A stretch of 64,000 bases of DNA, taken from Vespula vulgaris (Eukaryota > Arthropoda > Insecta > Hymenoptera > Vespidae). The stretch spans positions 2,742,001 through 2,806,000 of the forward strand of contig NC_066606.1 in assembly GCF_905475345.1 (NCBI RefSeq), read 5' to 3'. The notes under the pieces are model-generated. The model worked only from the letters and a program-made list of their open reading frames with translations, had not been told where the DNA came from and ran no database searches. Position numbers and translations under genes: made by a program. Below, one piece after another: positions 22,961-34,863 of this stretch; the first letter of the stretch is position 1; each line of letters starts with the position of its first letter.

Positions 22961-24014
22961 AAATCGACTGTTCCTTTAAAGATCTATTGGCAACGACGAT
23001 GGCGAACTTTTATTTCACTTTTCTCTCTTTTTTTTTCTTTTTTTCTTTTTTTTAGCGAAGATCCATATACATATAAAACGTACCCATATATATATATATA
23101 TATGTTGTTATTCCAAAAAAAAAAAATTAAATATAAACAAATTTAATATAAATAAATATCTCTGATATATTTGTCATTCTAAAAGAAAAAAAGAAGAAGA
23201 AGAAAAAAGAAAAACAAATTCCAATCTTTAACAAACGTTTCATTAACAAAATATTTTTCCTTTCTACATAAACATTTTCTTTCTAATCCGCTACAATAAT
23301 TATAACAAAATCGTATTTATCTCGATTACGTTTTTCTCGTGAATTTAGTAAATCGTCAAATTTACTCGATTGAATATTCAATTAAAAAAAAAAAGAGAGA
23401 AAATATATATATATATAAATATATCTAATAAAAAGAAAAAAAGAATTCATAAATCTATAACGCACATACGAATCACACGATATGAAAGAACTCCTGATCG
23501 TAGAGATTATTCGATTATAGAGAGGAATAAAGAGGACAATGGAAACAAACAAACATATAAACAAACAGACATATAAACAAACAAATAGACAAACAAAGAG
23601 AGAAATAGAGAAAGAGAAAGACAGCAACGTAATCCTTTCGTCTATCTCGGTCTATCAATCTCCTCGACCTCACAGCTCTTTCCAAGTTCGTTCCTTCGTT
23701 GGCGTAATAGAGCTTCGTTTCAACCCCTTCCTGCTAGAAAAGGCGAGGCAGAAAAGGGAGGGGTAGGGAGAGAGGTGTGTCACCAATCAAGAAATTCCAT
23801 CTTCGTTCTCGTTATGCGTTACCCTTCCTCCCTTCTCCTCTCTTCTTCAACCAACCACCCACCCACCCACCCTCTCGAGTACGAGTATTTAATAACTCCG
23901 GTTATTAACGGCATATCCGTCGAATGCGCTCGTCTTATGATGATATTTTCTTTTTTCTTTTTTCTTTTTCTTCTTCTTCTTCTTCTTCTACTTCGCTTTC
24001 TCTTTCTTTTTTTA

Positions 24015-24045
<31 letters not shown>

Positions 24046-25159
24046 TCTCTCCACAAGAAAATTCTCACGGAATAAAGAGAACCGTCCATCTTTCGGAGAT
24101 CAAAGGATGGACGAAAAGAAAAAAGAAAAAGAAATTAAACGAAGGGTCAAAGCAAAGGAAACATTTAATAATTAACAGAGACATTTATATTTATTATATT
24201 TTCGAATTTACCACAATTTTCGAAGAGAAGTTAAAAGGAAAAAGAAAAAACGATTGTCATTATGATTTTTATGGAATATAATGACTTTGGTATTTTGGAA
24301 TTATGAAGTAATAATGGCGGCTCGTTTAATTTATTCAGGATATAAAGTAACGAAGAGTTTCGTTAAAAAAGATTGAAACAGTCTGTGGAATGGTTATTTA
24401 TTTAGATAAAAAGGTACGAAAGAGATATGTTAAAATGTTTCTCGAATAGAACAAAAATGAAAATATAAAAAGAAGAAAAAAAAGAAAGAAAGATTCATTT
24501 ATCCATTTATATGTTTATCGTATATGCGATAGATACCATTAAAATTTTTTTCGATGCGATACAAAATGCTACGACATTTTTTCTAACGAAGATACATTAG
24601 TATTTTTAATAGCAATAAATTGAACGTCGTTACGAGACTACTTTTTAATTCAATTTCTATTTCAATATTGATCAAATTCAGACGACTATCATTATCATTA
24701 TTATGATTATTAATTTTCTTTTTTTAAGCGGATATATCAGACCTCTTTTTTCTTCTTTTAAATTAATAAATTCGAACGTTTAAAATTAAAGTGCATTAAG
24801 TCCCATAAAAAAATCATACCAAATGCACGCGCTTTCTAAAATATATAAATACTGTTCTAATGATATAAGATATTTGTTATTCCAAAAAAAAAAAGAAATA
24901 TTTAATATAAATAAATTCGATATAAATAAATATTTCTACTTATACAATTAATTAATATAATCAAAGAAATAAAAATAAAAATAAATCAAATCAAATCAAA
25001 CAAAATAAAAAATATAATTAAAGAATGAGAGATTAATGAGATCTAAAGGAACACAAAAATAAATAAATAAATAAACAAACGATTAACTCGAATTTCTCCC
25101 TATATCTTTTATTTTTCTTTTCCTATATTCCTTCCTTCCTTCCTTCCTTCCTTTAATTT
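22961..25159. other. AT-rich non-coding DNA
   Basis: No gene seen. TA at about 23086-23103; AAAC/ACAT repeats at about 23545-23600; a mixed patch at 23620-23800; CCCA at about 23850-23870; (TTC)n at about 23966-23990; (TTTC)n at about 24018-24046; AT-rich complex DNA 24060-24860; (AAAT)n at about 25055-25075; (TTCC)n at about 25130-25154. The 168-codon plus frame at 23775-24281 is a mosaic of pyrimidine repeats without a domain. Confidence 0.55.
23105..24945. repeat. Dispersed direct-repeat pair (about 65 bp, 1.77 kb apart)
   Basis: About 23105-23170 and 24874-24945 both read TTGTTATTCC, an A-run, then TTTAATATAAATAAAT repeated with small changes. The second copy carries an extra half-unit. 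Low complexity weakens the case, but the TTGTTATTCC lead-in is shared exactly. Confidence 0.5.
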
Positions 25160-25695
25160 TTTTTTCATTTGAACAAATCATTGAAACTGATGCACATGTT
25201 ACCGAACGAGTGGTAACACAGTTTCACTATCCCAACGTTTCGTTATTCACTGTCCTGTTTCTATCGACGTTACACAGATCAGTACTTACAGTTTTCCCCG
25301 ACCATCCCTCTCAGCTCATCCCTATCCAACTGTACTCACTATCCTGATCGATCGTGTTCCCGATCGATATGTCATGTTCTCGCTTAAAATATAAACTGTT
25401 TGAATCCCCAACTTGTTACCGAGAGTTTCCACTCATCCTTTTAACAACTCTTTTCCAGGCTCATCGATCCATGAGAGATAGATACATACATGCATACGTA
25501 TACACTCGTGTTATGTATTCACTTATCTATCTACATACATAACATACATACACATACATATACGCATGTATGTATTTTAAAGCTAAATTCGAGTTGTTTC
25601 AATCGTAAAAAAAAAAAGAAGAAGAGAAAGGAAAGGATATTATAACGTGTACGTATCATTATCAATTGATTCTTATTTTTAGATAAATAAGCGTC

Positions 25696-25730
<35 letters not shown>

Positions 25731-25879
25731 TGGCACGTTCAGAGATATTATTAGGATACAAGCGTTAGAATCGAAGAACAAGAGAGCAGACGACTTGCAT
25801 TCACTTAGAGAGAACCTTCCTTAGAGTTTCTGTTTCTCTCTTTTGTTCTCTCTGTCTCTCTCACTCGCTAACTCACTCA

Positions 25880-25910
<31 letters not shown>

Positions 25911-26049
25911 ACTCTCTCGCAAACTCAAATATCCACGAATGTAGAGCCATCCCATCGTCGTACGTGTCTAATGCCTTCCAAGATTCTCGTCTTTGAAGGC
26001 AAAACGTGACTCGAGGGTTTCTGCAGCCAACGAGCGAACTACCATACGG
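25160..26049. other. Complex stretch followed by GT/GA and TC repeats
   Basis: 25165-25470 is mixed-composition DNA without simple repeats and may be a conserved element. Then CATA-like DNA (25485-25560), AT-rich DNA, (GT)n-(GA)n at 25695-25730, a complex stretch 25735-25850, TC-rich 25850-25920, and a complex stretch to 26050. No gene seen. Confidence 0.5.
25197..25218. repeat. Perfect 7-bp inverted repeat
   Basis: TGTTACC and GGTAACA flank an 8-base loop, GAACGAGT. It lies at the left edge of a complex stretch (25165-25470). Confidence 0.5.
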
Positions 26050-26057
26050 CAAGTTCA

Positions 26058-26097
<40 letters not shown>

Positions 26098-26102
26098 TCT
26101 TT

Positions 26103-26669
26103 CACTTACTCAAAGATGCCTGCTTATATATACGTATGCATATACAGTGTCTCTTCTGATCTCTCTCTCTCTCTCTCTCTTTCTCACTCTATCTATTTAT
26201 CTATCTCTCTCTTTTTTTTTTTTGATATATTCTATCTCTGTCTTTCTTTCATTCAGATTATACTCTTTTCCCTTTTTTAATCATCTATTTTCGCAAATTG
26301 ACATGCAAGTATATATAATGTAATATCTACGTATTCTCTCTCTTTCTATCTATTCATCTATCTCTATCTTTCTCTCACTCAGATTATACTCCTCTTTTCC
26401 TTTTTTAATCATCTGTTTTGGAAAATTTACATGTAAGTATTTATAATACAATATCTATATATTCTCTCTTCCTTTCTTTCTTTCTTTCTTCACTTTCGCT
26501 TTCTTTTACTTACTCAAAAATGCCTGTGCAAATTTATACAGTATCTTTTTACTCTCTTTCTCTCTTTCTATCCATCTATCTATCCTTCTATCTATCTATC
26601 TATCTTTTTTTTTAGTCGGACTGTACTCTTTTCTTTCTTTAATCATTTATTTTCGGAAATTTAAATGTA

Positions 26670-26690
<21 letters not shown>
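26103..26690. repeat. Higher-order degenerate repeat with two recurring cores
   Basis: Core A, ACTTACTCAAAGATGCCTG, occurs at about 26104-26122 and, as ACTTACTCAAAAATGCCTG, at 26508-26526. Core B, AGATTATACTC…CTTTTTTAATCATC, then TTT, AAATT and a CATG-type word, occurs at about 26253-26320, 26379-26445 and, more diverged, at 26615-26680. TC, TATC and TTTC microsatellites fill the gaps. The order is A-B-B-A-B. Confidence 0.75.
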
Positions 26691-26700
<10 letters not shown>

Positions 26701-26739
26701 TCTCTCTCTCTTTCTCTTTGTATATATATATATATATAT

Positions 26740-26758
26740 CGATGTCACGATGACATCG
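26740..26758. repeat. Perfect inverted repeat CGATGTCACGATGACATCG
   Basis: Eight-base arms with a CGA centre, immediately right of a TA tract and at the start of a complex stretch (26740-26870). TGACATCG-type half sites resemble bZIP/CRE-like elements; binding is inferred, not shown. Confidence 0.6.
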
Positions 26759-26914
26759 TCTTAGGAGGAGAAACCACGTGACATTGCTCGAGTAAGTGCA
26801 TGGGATCCACCCTAATAGAATTCCCCACCTTCTACCTGTAAAAGATCCCCCATGAAATTAAGTTCCTCTCTCCTTCCTCACTCTACTCCCGCTACCACCC
26901 ACTCACTCCCGTAT

Positions 26915-26949
<35 letters not shown>

Positions 26950-27225
26950 ATCTCTCCTCCCACGAGTAAAAGCTTTATTACATATTCCGTTACACGCGCG
27001 TATTCGCAAACGAGTTCGCTTCATCGTCGTACCCACTTCCGTAACATTATTGAGCGAGATGAGATAGAAACGTCTTCGTATGCCCTTCCAATTTCGTATT
27101 AACTGTTGTCGTTATTGTCGTTATTGTCGTTATTGTCTTTGTCGATGTGTTGTGTTGTTTTTATTGCGTTCTATACAGTATTATATTATTTGTTTCGACA
27201 TTGCATATTAATAGATCTTTCTCTT

Positions 27226-27263
<38 letters not shown>

Positions 27264-27720
27264 ATTTATAATACATATGTATGTGTGATATAATATATTT
27301 GTGCGTTATGTGAACGCGTATGTATCGACAATAAAGTAAATAATAAATTTACGATGCAATGTAACAATGTAGTAAATTATGTTTTATTATAAGTGTATTT
27401 TCTATACTTTGTTTTACTTTAATCTGTACATGATTATTATCGTTATGGGATTGTTATATTTAATACAAGTACATATATATATATATTCATTGCAATGTTT
27501 AAAATTAAAAGAATAACTCGCGATTTAAATAAATAAAAAGTTTACTAATTTTAATAATTATTAGCATTATACACACACAAAAACACCTATAAGAGCATTC
27601 GTATAAAGCACGATAGTATGAGAGTAGTATAATCGTATTAATCGAGAAGTTGCATTTCCTATGAAAAAAATCATTCTTCTATTATTCTCATTTTCATAGA
27701 ACAAAAAAATATTATCTACC

Positions 27721-27754
<34 letters not shown>

Positions 27755-27838
27755 TCATGATAGAATAAAAATTTAACAAAAAATTTTTAAACGACCGCGA
27801 ACGAATTACCTTAGAAATTTTATATAGTAACAACGAAG

Positions 27839-27843
<5 letters not shown>

Positions 27844-27903
<60 letters not shown>
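27844..27903. repeat. (GA)30 microsatellite
   Basis: About 60 bases of pure GA, the longest such run here. It is followed by a further 350 bases that are almost all purine on the plus strand. Long homopurine tracts can form intramolecular triplexes. Confidence 0.95.
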
Positions 27904-27910
<7 letters not shown>

Positions 27911-28227
27911 GAGAGAAAAAAAGAAAGAAAGAGAGAGAGAGAGAGTTCGGTATTGGCCGTTGAAATTGAAGAGGAGCGTAAAAATCGAATAAAAGAAAAA
28001 ACTTCGAGGTTGGTATAAAAAGAGAGAGAGAGAGAGGAGGAGTTCAAGGAGGAAGAGGGGAAGAGAGGGAGTAAAAAAAAGGGGGCAAACGATAGAAGGG
28101 ATAGAAGAGGAGTATGTAAGAGAAGAAGGGAAAAAATAATGTGGAAAGAGTGAAAAAGTGAGCGAGTAAAAGAGAAGGAGATAGAAAGAGGGGGAAGAAA
28201 AAAAAAGAGAAAAAGAAAGACAGAGAT

Positions 28228-28273
<46 letters not shown>

Positions 28274-28420
28274 CTCAGGTTGCTGGAAAGATTTTCGGAC
28301 GAAAGCTTCCGGTAACGATGATCCTCCATTCCCGAGGGAATTTCGTCTCCAGAAGGTACGTTTCTCTTCCTTAGTTTTCGACCTTTCTCAACCCTTTCTA
28401 TTTTCTGTTCCTTTCTTTTT

Positions 28421-28424
<4 letters not shown>

Positions 28425-28465
<41 letters not shown>
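28425..28465. repeat. (TC)20 microsatellite
   Basis: Clean TC run of about 40 bases, the strand-reversed counterpart of the GA tract about 600 bases to its left. Confidence 0.95.
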
Positions 28466-28468
<3 letters not shown>

Positions 28469-29700
28469 ATTTTTCAGCTATAGTTTCTATTTTTCTTTCG
28501 CATTTGTTTTATTTCCGGTCTTGCCTCGAAACGTTAATCGTGATACGTACACTCTGACCGAACGAAAATAAAATTAAAAAAAAAAAAAAGAAAAAAAAAA
28601 GAAAAGAAATAGAACTACTTCATAGGATTTTTCTCTTTCTTAAATATCTCTCTTTTCTTCTCTCTTTCTCTTTTTCTTTTTCTTTTTCTTTTTCATGAAC
28701 GAACGCGTACTATCTATACATCTATATAGTATATTTCGACCATCACTTTTTTTTTATTACGGTGTCCAGATAACTTAGTCAAAACTTAAAAGAGACGAAA
28801 ATTCGATTCGATCTTCACGAGATAAATATCAGGAATATCTTTTTTTTCTCTTCTCTTTCTTTTTTGTTCCATCTAAATTGCACTATACTCATCTGTCTAG
28901 TCTCTCTCTCTCTCCTCTCATCTCCTCTCATCCCTTTCTCTCATACCAGCACTCCATTCTTTTGAGTTTACCAAAGCATTATCCTGATTTCACGAAGTTG
29001 ACCTATTTAAACTCAATTATCTCGAATAAATAAATCCGTCCCTTTCGATTGTCGGGATATAAATCTCTCTTTTTGAAAAAAAATACAGAAAGGGAAATAA
29101 AAATTTAAAAAAAAAAAATGACATTGGATATACCGTTTTGTCGTAAAAGTGTATTTATATAATTTCTTTTATATATATATAGAGGTTTGTATAAATATAA
29201 TAGTATTTATACGATTACTTTCGTCTCGCGAAGTTTCTAGTGTTTAATTAATCACTAAAATATATATATATATATATTTTAAAAAAAAGAAAAAAAGATC
29301 CATACGTGGAAAAAAATGCAATTCAGGGAATCACTTTAAAATCAATCATTTCTTTTCTAGAAAAGTAGAAAAGTCCAGAGAACAAAAATACGTACATTTG
29401 CAGTAATAATATTCGATTAAATTGGGACACACTCGGTAAAACGTTGAAGGATCTCGAAATATCGTAACATGCTCGACGTTTTCACGTTAACGAGGCTCAC
29501 AATTGGAAGAAACCGTTCATATTATTTCCTCTTGTTGAGAAATTTTTTCAAAAATTCCTGAAGGGAGACGTTGATATTACCAACAATAGGATTTCTTTTT
29601 TATAATAGCAAAGAGCAGACAGTACCTTTATATACGCAAATATATATATATATATATACACACATACATATATTCAAGATTGCGTAATGGCATATACGCG

Positions 29701-29744
<44 letters not shown>

Positions 29745-29749
29745 GTAAG

Positions 29750-31217
29750 CATGCTACGTAAATCGCGTTATGCTGTGCTTCAAAAAATGAAAAAAATAAA
29801 AATAAAAAAAAAAAGATACGTAAAGTGCTAAATTTAACGTACGTTCTCGAGTATTACATATTCTCACAGTTCCACTTGCTTTTGTCCTCTTTAAAAAAAA
29901 ATTATAAAAAAGAAATAAAAAATAAAAAAGAAAAACGATTAAACTCACGCGAGCTTGATAAATAATATCTACGAAAGAACGAAAGAACGGACGAACGAAC
30001 GAATGAAATTTTCTACCGTGTAAATCACGCGAGAACGAAAAGAAGATTCGTCTAATCTTCCAACGACTTTTTATAGCTGGATATTTTTACGAACGTATGG
30101 AAAAAAAGACAAAAATAAAGAATAAAAAATAATAATAATAATAAAAAAAACAAACGGAAAAGGAAATTAAGTAAGTAATAAACGGAAATGATTTTTCAAT
30201 CAATCTGACCATCGGAGTATATCGTTAACATTCTAACAAGATCTATCATAATCTATACATGATATTTAACACGTTTATTATATCCTTTTTACGAAAACTT
30301 TTTTTCCTATTACCATTTCTTCATTCATCGAATTAAACGACATAAGAACATATTAACGATTTGTATTTACGTGCGATAAAAAAAAAAAGAAAACAGAAAA
30401 AAGAAAAAAAAAACCTATATACCAAAAATATCGACAGATTTATATCATCGATCGATCGATTTATATTTCTATGAAAAGTTTCTAAATCGACTGTCAAGAG
30501 ATTGTCTAATAAAAAGAGGACAAAAACAAAGAAAAATAAATAAACAAGTAAATAAATAAAAATAAAAAGAAAAGAGAAGAGAAATAAAAAATAACACGTT
30601 TGCAGGAGACAACTAGTTTTCCCCTTTTCCACCCCCAATCCTCCTCCTCCCCCTCCTTCCACCCTCAATATCCCATTCGTAGCACATATCATCGATGTTA
30701 CTCGATTCGAACGAACGTTTTATGGTGTTTGCATTGATTTTCTGCGACGACACAGAGAGACGATAAATATTATCGAAAGCAGAACGTTCGAGAGCACGTG
30801 CTTTCGACATAGGGTTTACTTTTCGTCGTTCGTGCTAACAGACGTTTCACGATGGCGGAATAATAAACTTTTCGTATCTCGAGATCCTTTCTCTCTCTTT
30901 CTATCTATCTATCTATATATATATATATATATATATGCGTGTGTGTGTGTGTGTGTGTCTTTCTATCTTTCTTTCTCTTTTAAAATGACAAAGTAATTTT
31001 TCTCTTCTTCTCTTCTTCCTTATCTTCTTTTTCTGTTCCCTTTCTTTTTATTTATTTGTTTGTTTGTTTATTTTTTTTTTGTTTCTTTTTATACACGTAG
31101 TTGAATCCTTAAAACGATTTCAACTAACTCGTACAAATAAGAAACGCATTGGAACTTAAATTCATCTTTCTTCATTTTCTTCCTAATGAAAACTCGTTTT
31201 AATCGTCCAAATATAAA

Positions 31218-31254
<37 letters not shown>

Positions 31255-32554
31255 ACACGATTCAAACGCGAGTAGATGTGTATTTATTTAATTGCGAATA
31301 CTCCGTTATGATATCTTTTTAATTTACTACTCACTAAATAATTTCGAACTTGTAAGAATCTAAAGAGGGAAATTAATAAAGGAAATGAAAAGGAAAAGGA
31401 AAACAAAAACAAAATAAATCAAAATAAATCAAAAAAAAAAAAAGAAAAGGAAAGAAAAACGTGCCAAGAGTTCCTTTTTCAAAATAATAATAGCTTATCG
31501 GACATTTGAATAATCAGATTATTACTAAAGTAGGTTAACGTATAATACTTATAGACAATATACATATTCATTCCCGACGTTACTAACGCATAGACGTAGA
31601 AATAACAAAGAGATCGAAACGTCGAGACGAAGTATCGACTGTATCGAAATAGAAAAAAAAAAATAGAACATTAACATCGCGTTTGTATTATTAGAATTAT
31701 ATATGTACTTACAGACACACACAAACACACACAGAAATACATAGATTCCAATTTATCACAAAAACGAAAATGTAATTTAAGGATTAAATAAAAATGATAT
31801 TTATCGAATTCATAAGCTTGTACAATTAACACAAATTCGAACGAGAGAAAAGAAAAGAAAAGGAAAAAAAAAAAAAGAAAATAATCCAAGTGTATCGTAA
31901 AGATTAACGCAGCCATTAACTTTCGTAGTCGTTAAATCTGGCATACACACAACACAACAGTTAAACCATTGCTGTCTGTAATCTTTGTGGACGCGAATGG
32001 TTGTAATAGTAGTGGTAATAGTAATAGTACTAGTAGTAGTAATAGTAGAGAGTAAAAAGGGTTGCATTTGCTGACATAGAGGGTAAGGGACGTGCAAAAC
32101 GGTCACTTTGAGTGAAAAACCGCTGGAACGTACGGAAAGGAAAGGAAAGGATAAGCAGTAGACGCTAACCCAGGATTTACCGACGGTTAAACGACGCTCC
32201 AATTGCTCCTCAGTAATTACCCGGTTAACGGAGCTTTTAACGAGCCAACCAGGATAATCGCTGGGTCGAAGTATTCAATGCTAGAGTTCGACAAAAAAAA
32301 AAAAATGAAGGAAGAAAGAAAAAAAGAAGAATAGAATACATAAAATGATTCAACAAATAAATTATTTAATTAATTAATTAATTAATTAATTAATCCCTAC
32401 AAAATGATTCTTTTTTTTCTTGTTTTCTTTTTTTTTGTTTATATATATATATAGTAAAAAATATTTGTTAATGTTTTATCAAAATTAAGGATTAAAGATT
32501 AAAATATTTGTAATATTTTTAATATATATATATATATAATTTAATATCTTGTAT
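29750..32554. other. AT-rich non-coding DNA with one complex stretch
   Basis: No gene seen. A-rich blocks at 29785-29815 and 29890-29935. A complex patch at 30610-30880, partly C-rich. TATC/TA/GT at about 30900-30958. (AAAT)n at 31219-31252. A mixed-composition stretch at about 31910-32290, with GTA/GTAATA repeats (32005-32050) and CpG words to its right. (TTAA)n at about 32368-32394. TA near 32523-32538. Confidence 0.55.
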
Positions 32555-32558
32555 AAAT

Positions 32559-32592
32559 TTTGTCGCAGTGTAATACATTGCACTGCGACAAA
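32559..32592. repeat. Perfect 12-bp inverted repeat, strong hairpin
   Basis: TTTGTCGCAGTG (32559-32570) and CACTGCGACAAA (32581-32592) flank TAATACATTG. In RNA the stem could extend by U-G, A-U and A-U pairs to about 15 bp with a UACA loop. CACTG ends next to TA dinucleotides recall terminal inverted repeats of Tc1/mariner-type transposons, but no element body or matching distant copy is visible in the window. Confidence 0.7.
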
Positions 32593-32944
32593 TTATTTTT
32601 ATCTATTCTTTTTCCGACACAGACATGGACACACTTTTGACTTCTGAATTTTTACGAAGAAAATCTTTCCTCTGTGACAGGCGTATCGCGGAACAGCTGC
32701 TTTTTTTTCTTCTTTTTCTTTCTTTTTTTTTAAGCTTAGCGTTTAAAAATTTTTGTATAATACATATTTAAATTACTATCTTCTCTCTCTCTCTCTCTCT
32801 CTCTTTTTCTTTTTTTTTCACACAGCTCCAAAATTGAATACCATATGTGTACGTAAAAAGGTTCGAATTAATTACAACTTCGTTAAGTATGTAACACTTC
32901 ATACTTCTCAATTTTTTATTTTCTTTTCTTTTTTTCATGCGTAC

Positions 32945-32991
<47 letters not shown>

Positions 32992-33257
32992 TAATTTGTA
33001 AATTAACATTATTAGGTTAAAATATCGTGAAATAAAATAAAAAAAAAAAAAAGAGAGAGAGAGAAGAAATAAAAAAAAGAAGAAAAGAAAATCATCACAG
33101 AAAAGTAGGTCTTTAAATACTCATTAAAAAATCGCGACGAAACTTTCAACAAACGAACGAACGAACGAACGAAGGAACACGATCGTTCCTTTGCGACTCT
33201 TTTATTTTTTTTCATTCTTTTTTTCTTTTTTATTTATTTATTACTTTGTATGCGTTG

Positions 33258-33302
<45 letters not shown>

Positions 33303-33815
33303 GTTCATATTTCTTTCCTTTAGAAAATTTTTCAAAAAGTTCACGCGCACTATTTATATACCATCCCAGAAATGTATCCAAGAAAGCACTTCGTTTTATA
33401 ATATTGTATTATTCCCTCCCCACGACTATTTATCGTACCTATGTATCTCACTTAAAATAAAATATTCGACGTAAGTTAATACAGTTAAAACATTTAAAAC
33501 TTGAACATAGAATCGGTGATTGCTGGCTCTCGAGGAGAAAAAAAGAAAGAAAAAGAAGAAGAAAAAAAGCGAAACAAGGAAACGTCCTGAATACGAAAGT
33601 CCTTTCGCGAAGCTGAAACTTTTCTATTTCATTCGATGGGACTACGTATAATGCAATTTTTTTTTATCCTTCCTCCTTTCTTTTCTTTCTCTCTCTCTCT
33701 CTCTATCTCTCTATTATTATTCTTTTTTACGAAAAACTCGAGCCATAAGTACCGTACTGGTTGTATAATAAAATAAAGTATCGTTACGGGTAGATGCTTT
33801 TACGCTGGCATGGAG

Positions 33816-33883
<68 letters not shown>

Positions 33884-34180
33884 AAGGGAAGAAATTCGTG
33901 ATATCTCGGAAGAAATTGCGGTAAAAATTGGAGTTACAACGCGGCAAAAAATAATTATGCAAAATAGTGAAGAAGGTTAGCACCGTTTAATTTCCACGAA
34001 GAGATTTCATCGGTACTTCTTATTCTTTCATTAAATTTAAACGAGACAAGTATCTATAATTTGTAATAAAAATTTTCCATTACTTCTATATTTTCTTTTC
34101 TTTTTTTTTTTTATTATTATAATATTCTATTAATTTAGGCAGGAGAGAGTCCCGGATTCGTAAATACAATTATATTAAAT
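32593..34180. other. AT-rich non-coding DNA with TC, TA and GA tracts
   Basis: No gene seen. Complex 32610-32700. (TC)n about 32782-32803. TA at 32948-32986. A/G-rich 33030-33090. (GAAC)n about 33152-33172. (TC)n at 33260-33298. Mixed 33480-33650. (GA)n at 33821-33872. Remaining sequence is AT-rich without recognisable elements. Confidence 0.55.
33821..33872. repeat. (GA)26 microsatellite
   Basis: About 52 bases of GA, continuing impurely (GAAAGA) to about 33888. Confidence 0.95.
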
Positions 34181-34190
34181 AAATAAAACG

Positions 34191-34395
34191 TCTATACTTG
34201 TATTTATTTATTTTTCGTTATCATTAGAGACGAACGAACGACGTAATAACGTATGTATCATTAGAAAGAAAATGTAAATGAATGTGTACGAAAACGAAAA
34301 AGGAAAAAGAAAAAAGAAAAAAAGAGAGAGAGAGAAAAAGGATAGAAACAAATTTACGAGTTGGTTCAAAAGAATTTGTTTTATATATATATATA

Positions 34396-34435
<40 letters not shown>

Positions 34436-34527
34436 AATATGTATACTTGCATTGAATATACTTGTCGTATTATCAGAGACGAATGAACAATGTATCATTA
34501 GGAGGAAAATGTAAATGAATGTGTACA
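34191..34527. repeat. Two-copy direct repeat, period about 237 bp
   Basis: Copy 1 (about 34191-34295) and copy 2 (about 34438-34527) share TATACTTG, AGAGACGAA, TGTATCATTAG and an identical 20-mer, AAATGTAAATGAATGTGTAC (34270-34289 and 34507-34526). A purine tract, a TA tract and a (TAAA)n microsatellite (about 34397-34437) separate them. Confidence 0.85.
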
Positions 34528-34833
34528 AAAAAGGATTGAAAAAAATAAAAGAGAAATAAAAGAAAAAATAAATTAGAAGAAAACGAAGGAAAAACTATAT
34601 AAATGCGCGTGTGTGTTTGTGATACATATATACATGTATACATATATACATATATATAAAACGAGATCTGGGAGATTTACAATGTAAAACATTTACACGA
34701 GTGGATATATCGTGCTGTTAAATGTATATCGACGTGAACAACATTCTGTTAATATTTATCTCGTGTACACATGTATTTATGTATGTCAACTTTGCAACTT
34801 TCGCGTGCCTAAGTACATACGTACGATCGTATA

Positions 34834-34863
34834 AACGATTATGGTGGATAACCACCGATCGTT
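34834..34863. repeat. Bulged hairpin (6 + 5 bp)
   Basis: AACGAT pairs with ATCGTT. After a TAT/G bulge, GGTGG pairs with CCACC around ATAA. It sits in complex DNA next to CATACGTACGATCG. Structure could act as DNA site or RNA, or be chance. Confidence 0.45.

Larger units (their letters stand above)
26691..29749. other. Non-coding DNA, long GA/TC tracts
   Basis: No gene seen. Complex 26740-26880 and 26950-27100. (TC)n near 26919-26945 and 27225-27262. AT-rich 27280-27720. TA-CA at 27721-27754. (GA)n at 27844-27903. A/G-rich 27904-28270 with a short unique window near 27945-28015. Complex 28270-28360. (TC)n at 28425-28465. AT-rich to 29640. TA at about 29703-29739. The 169-codon minus frame at 27820-28329 is Ser/Leu read-through of the GA tracts. 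Confidence 0.55.

Noticed and set aside
23775..24281. 168-codon plus-strand frame
   Set aside because: A mosaic of TTC, TTTC and A-rich repeats joined by chance; composition changes with each repeat.
27820..28329. 169-codon minus-strand frame
   Set aside because: Read-through of two long GA tracts; Ser-Leu alternation is the translation of TC repeats.
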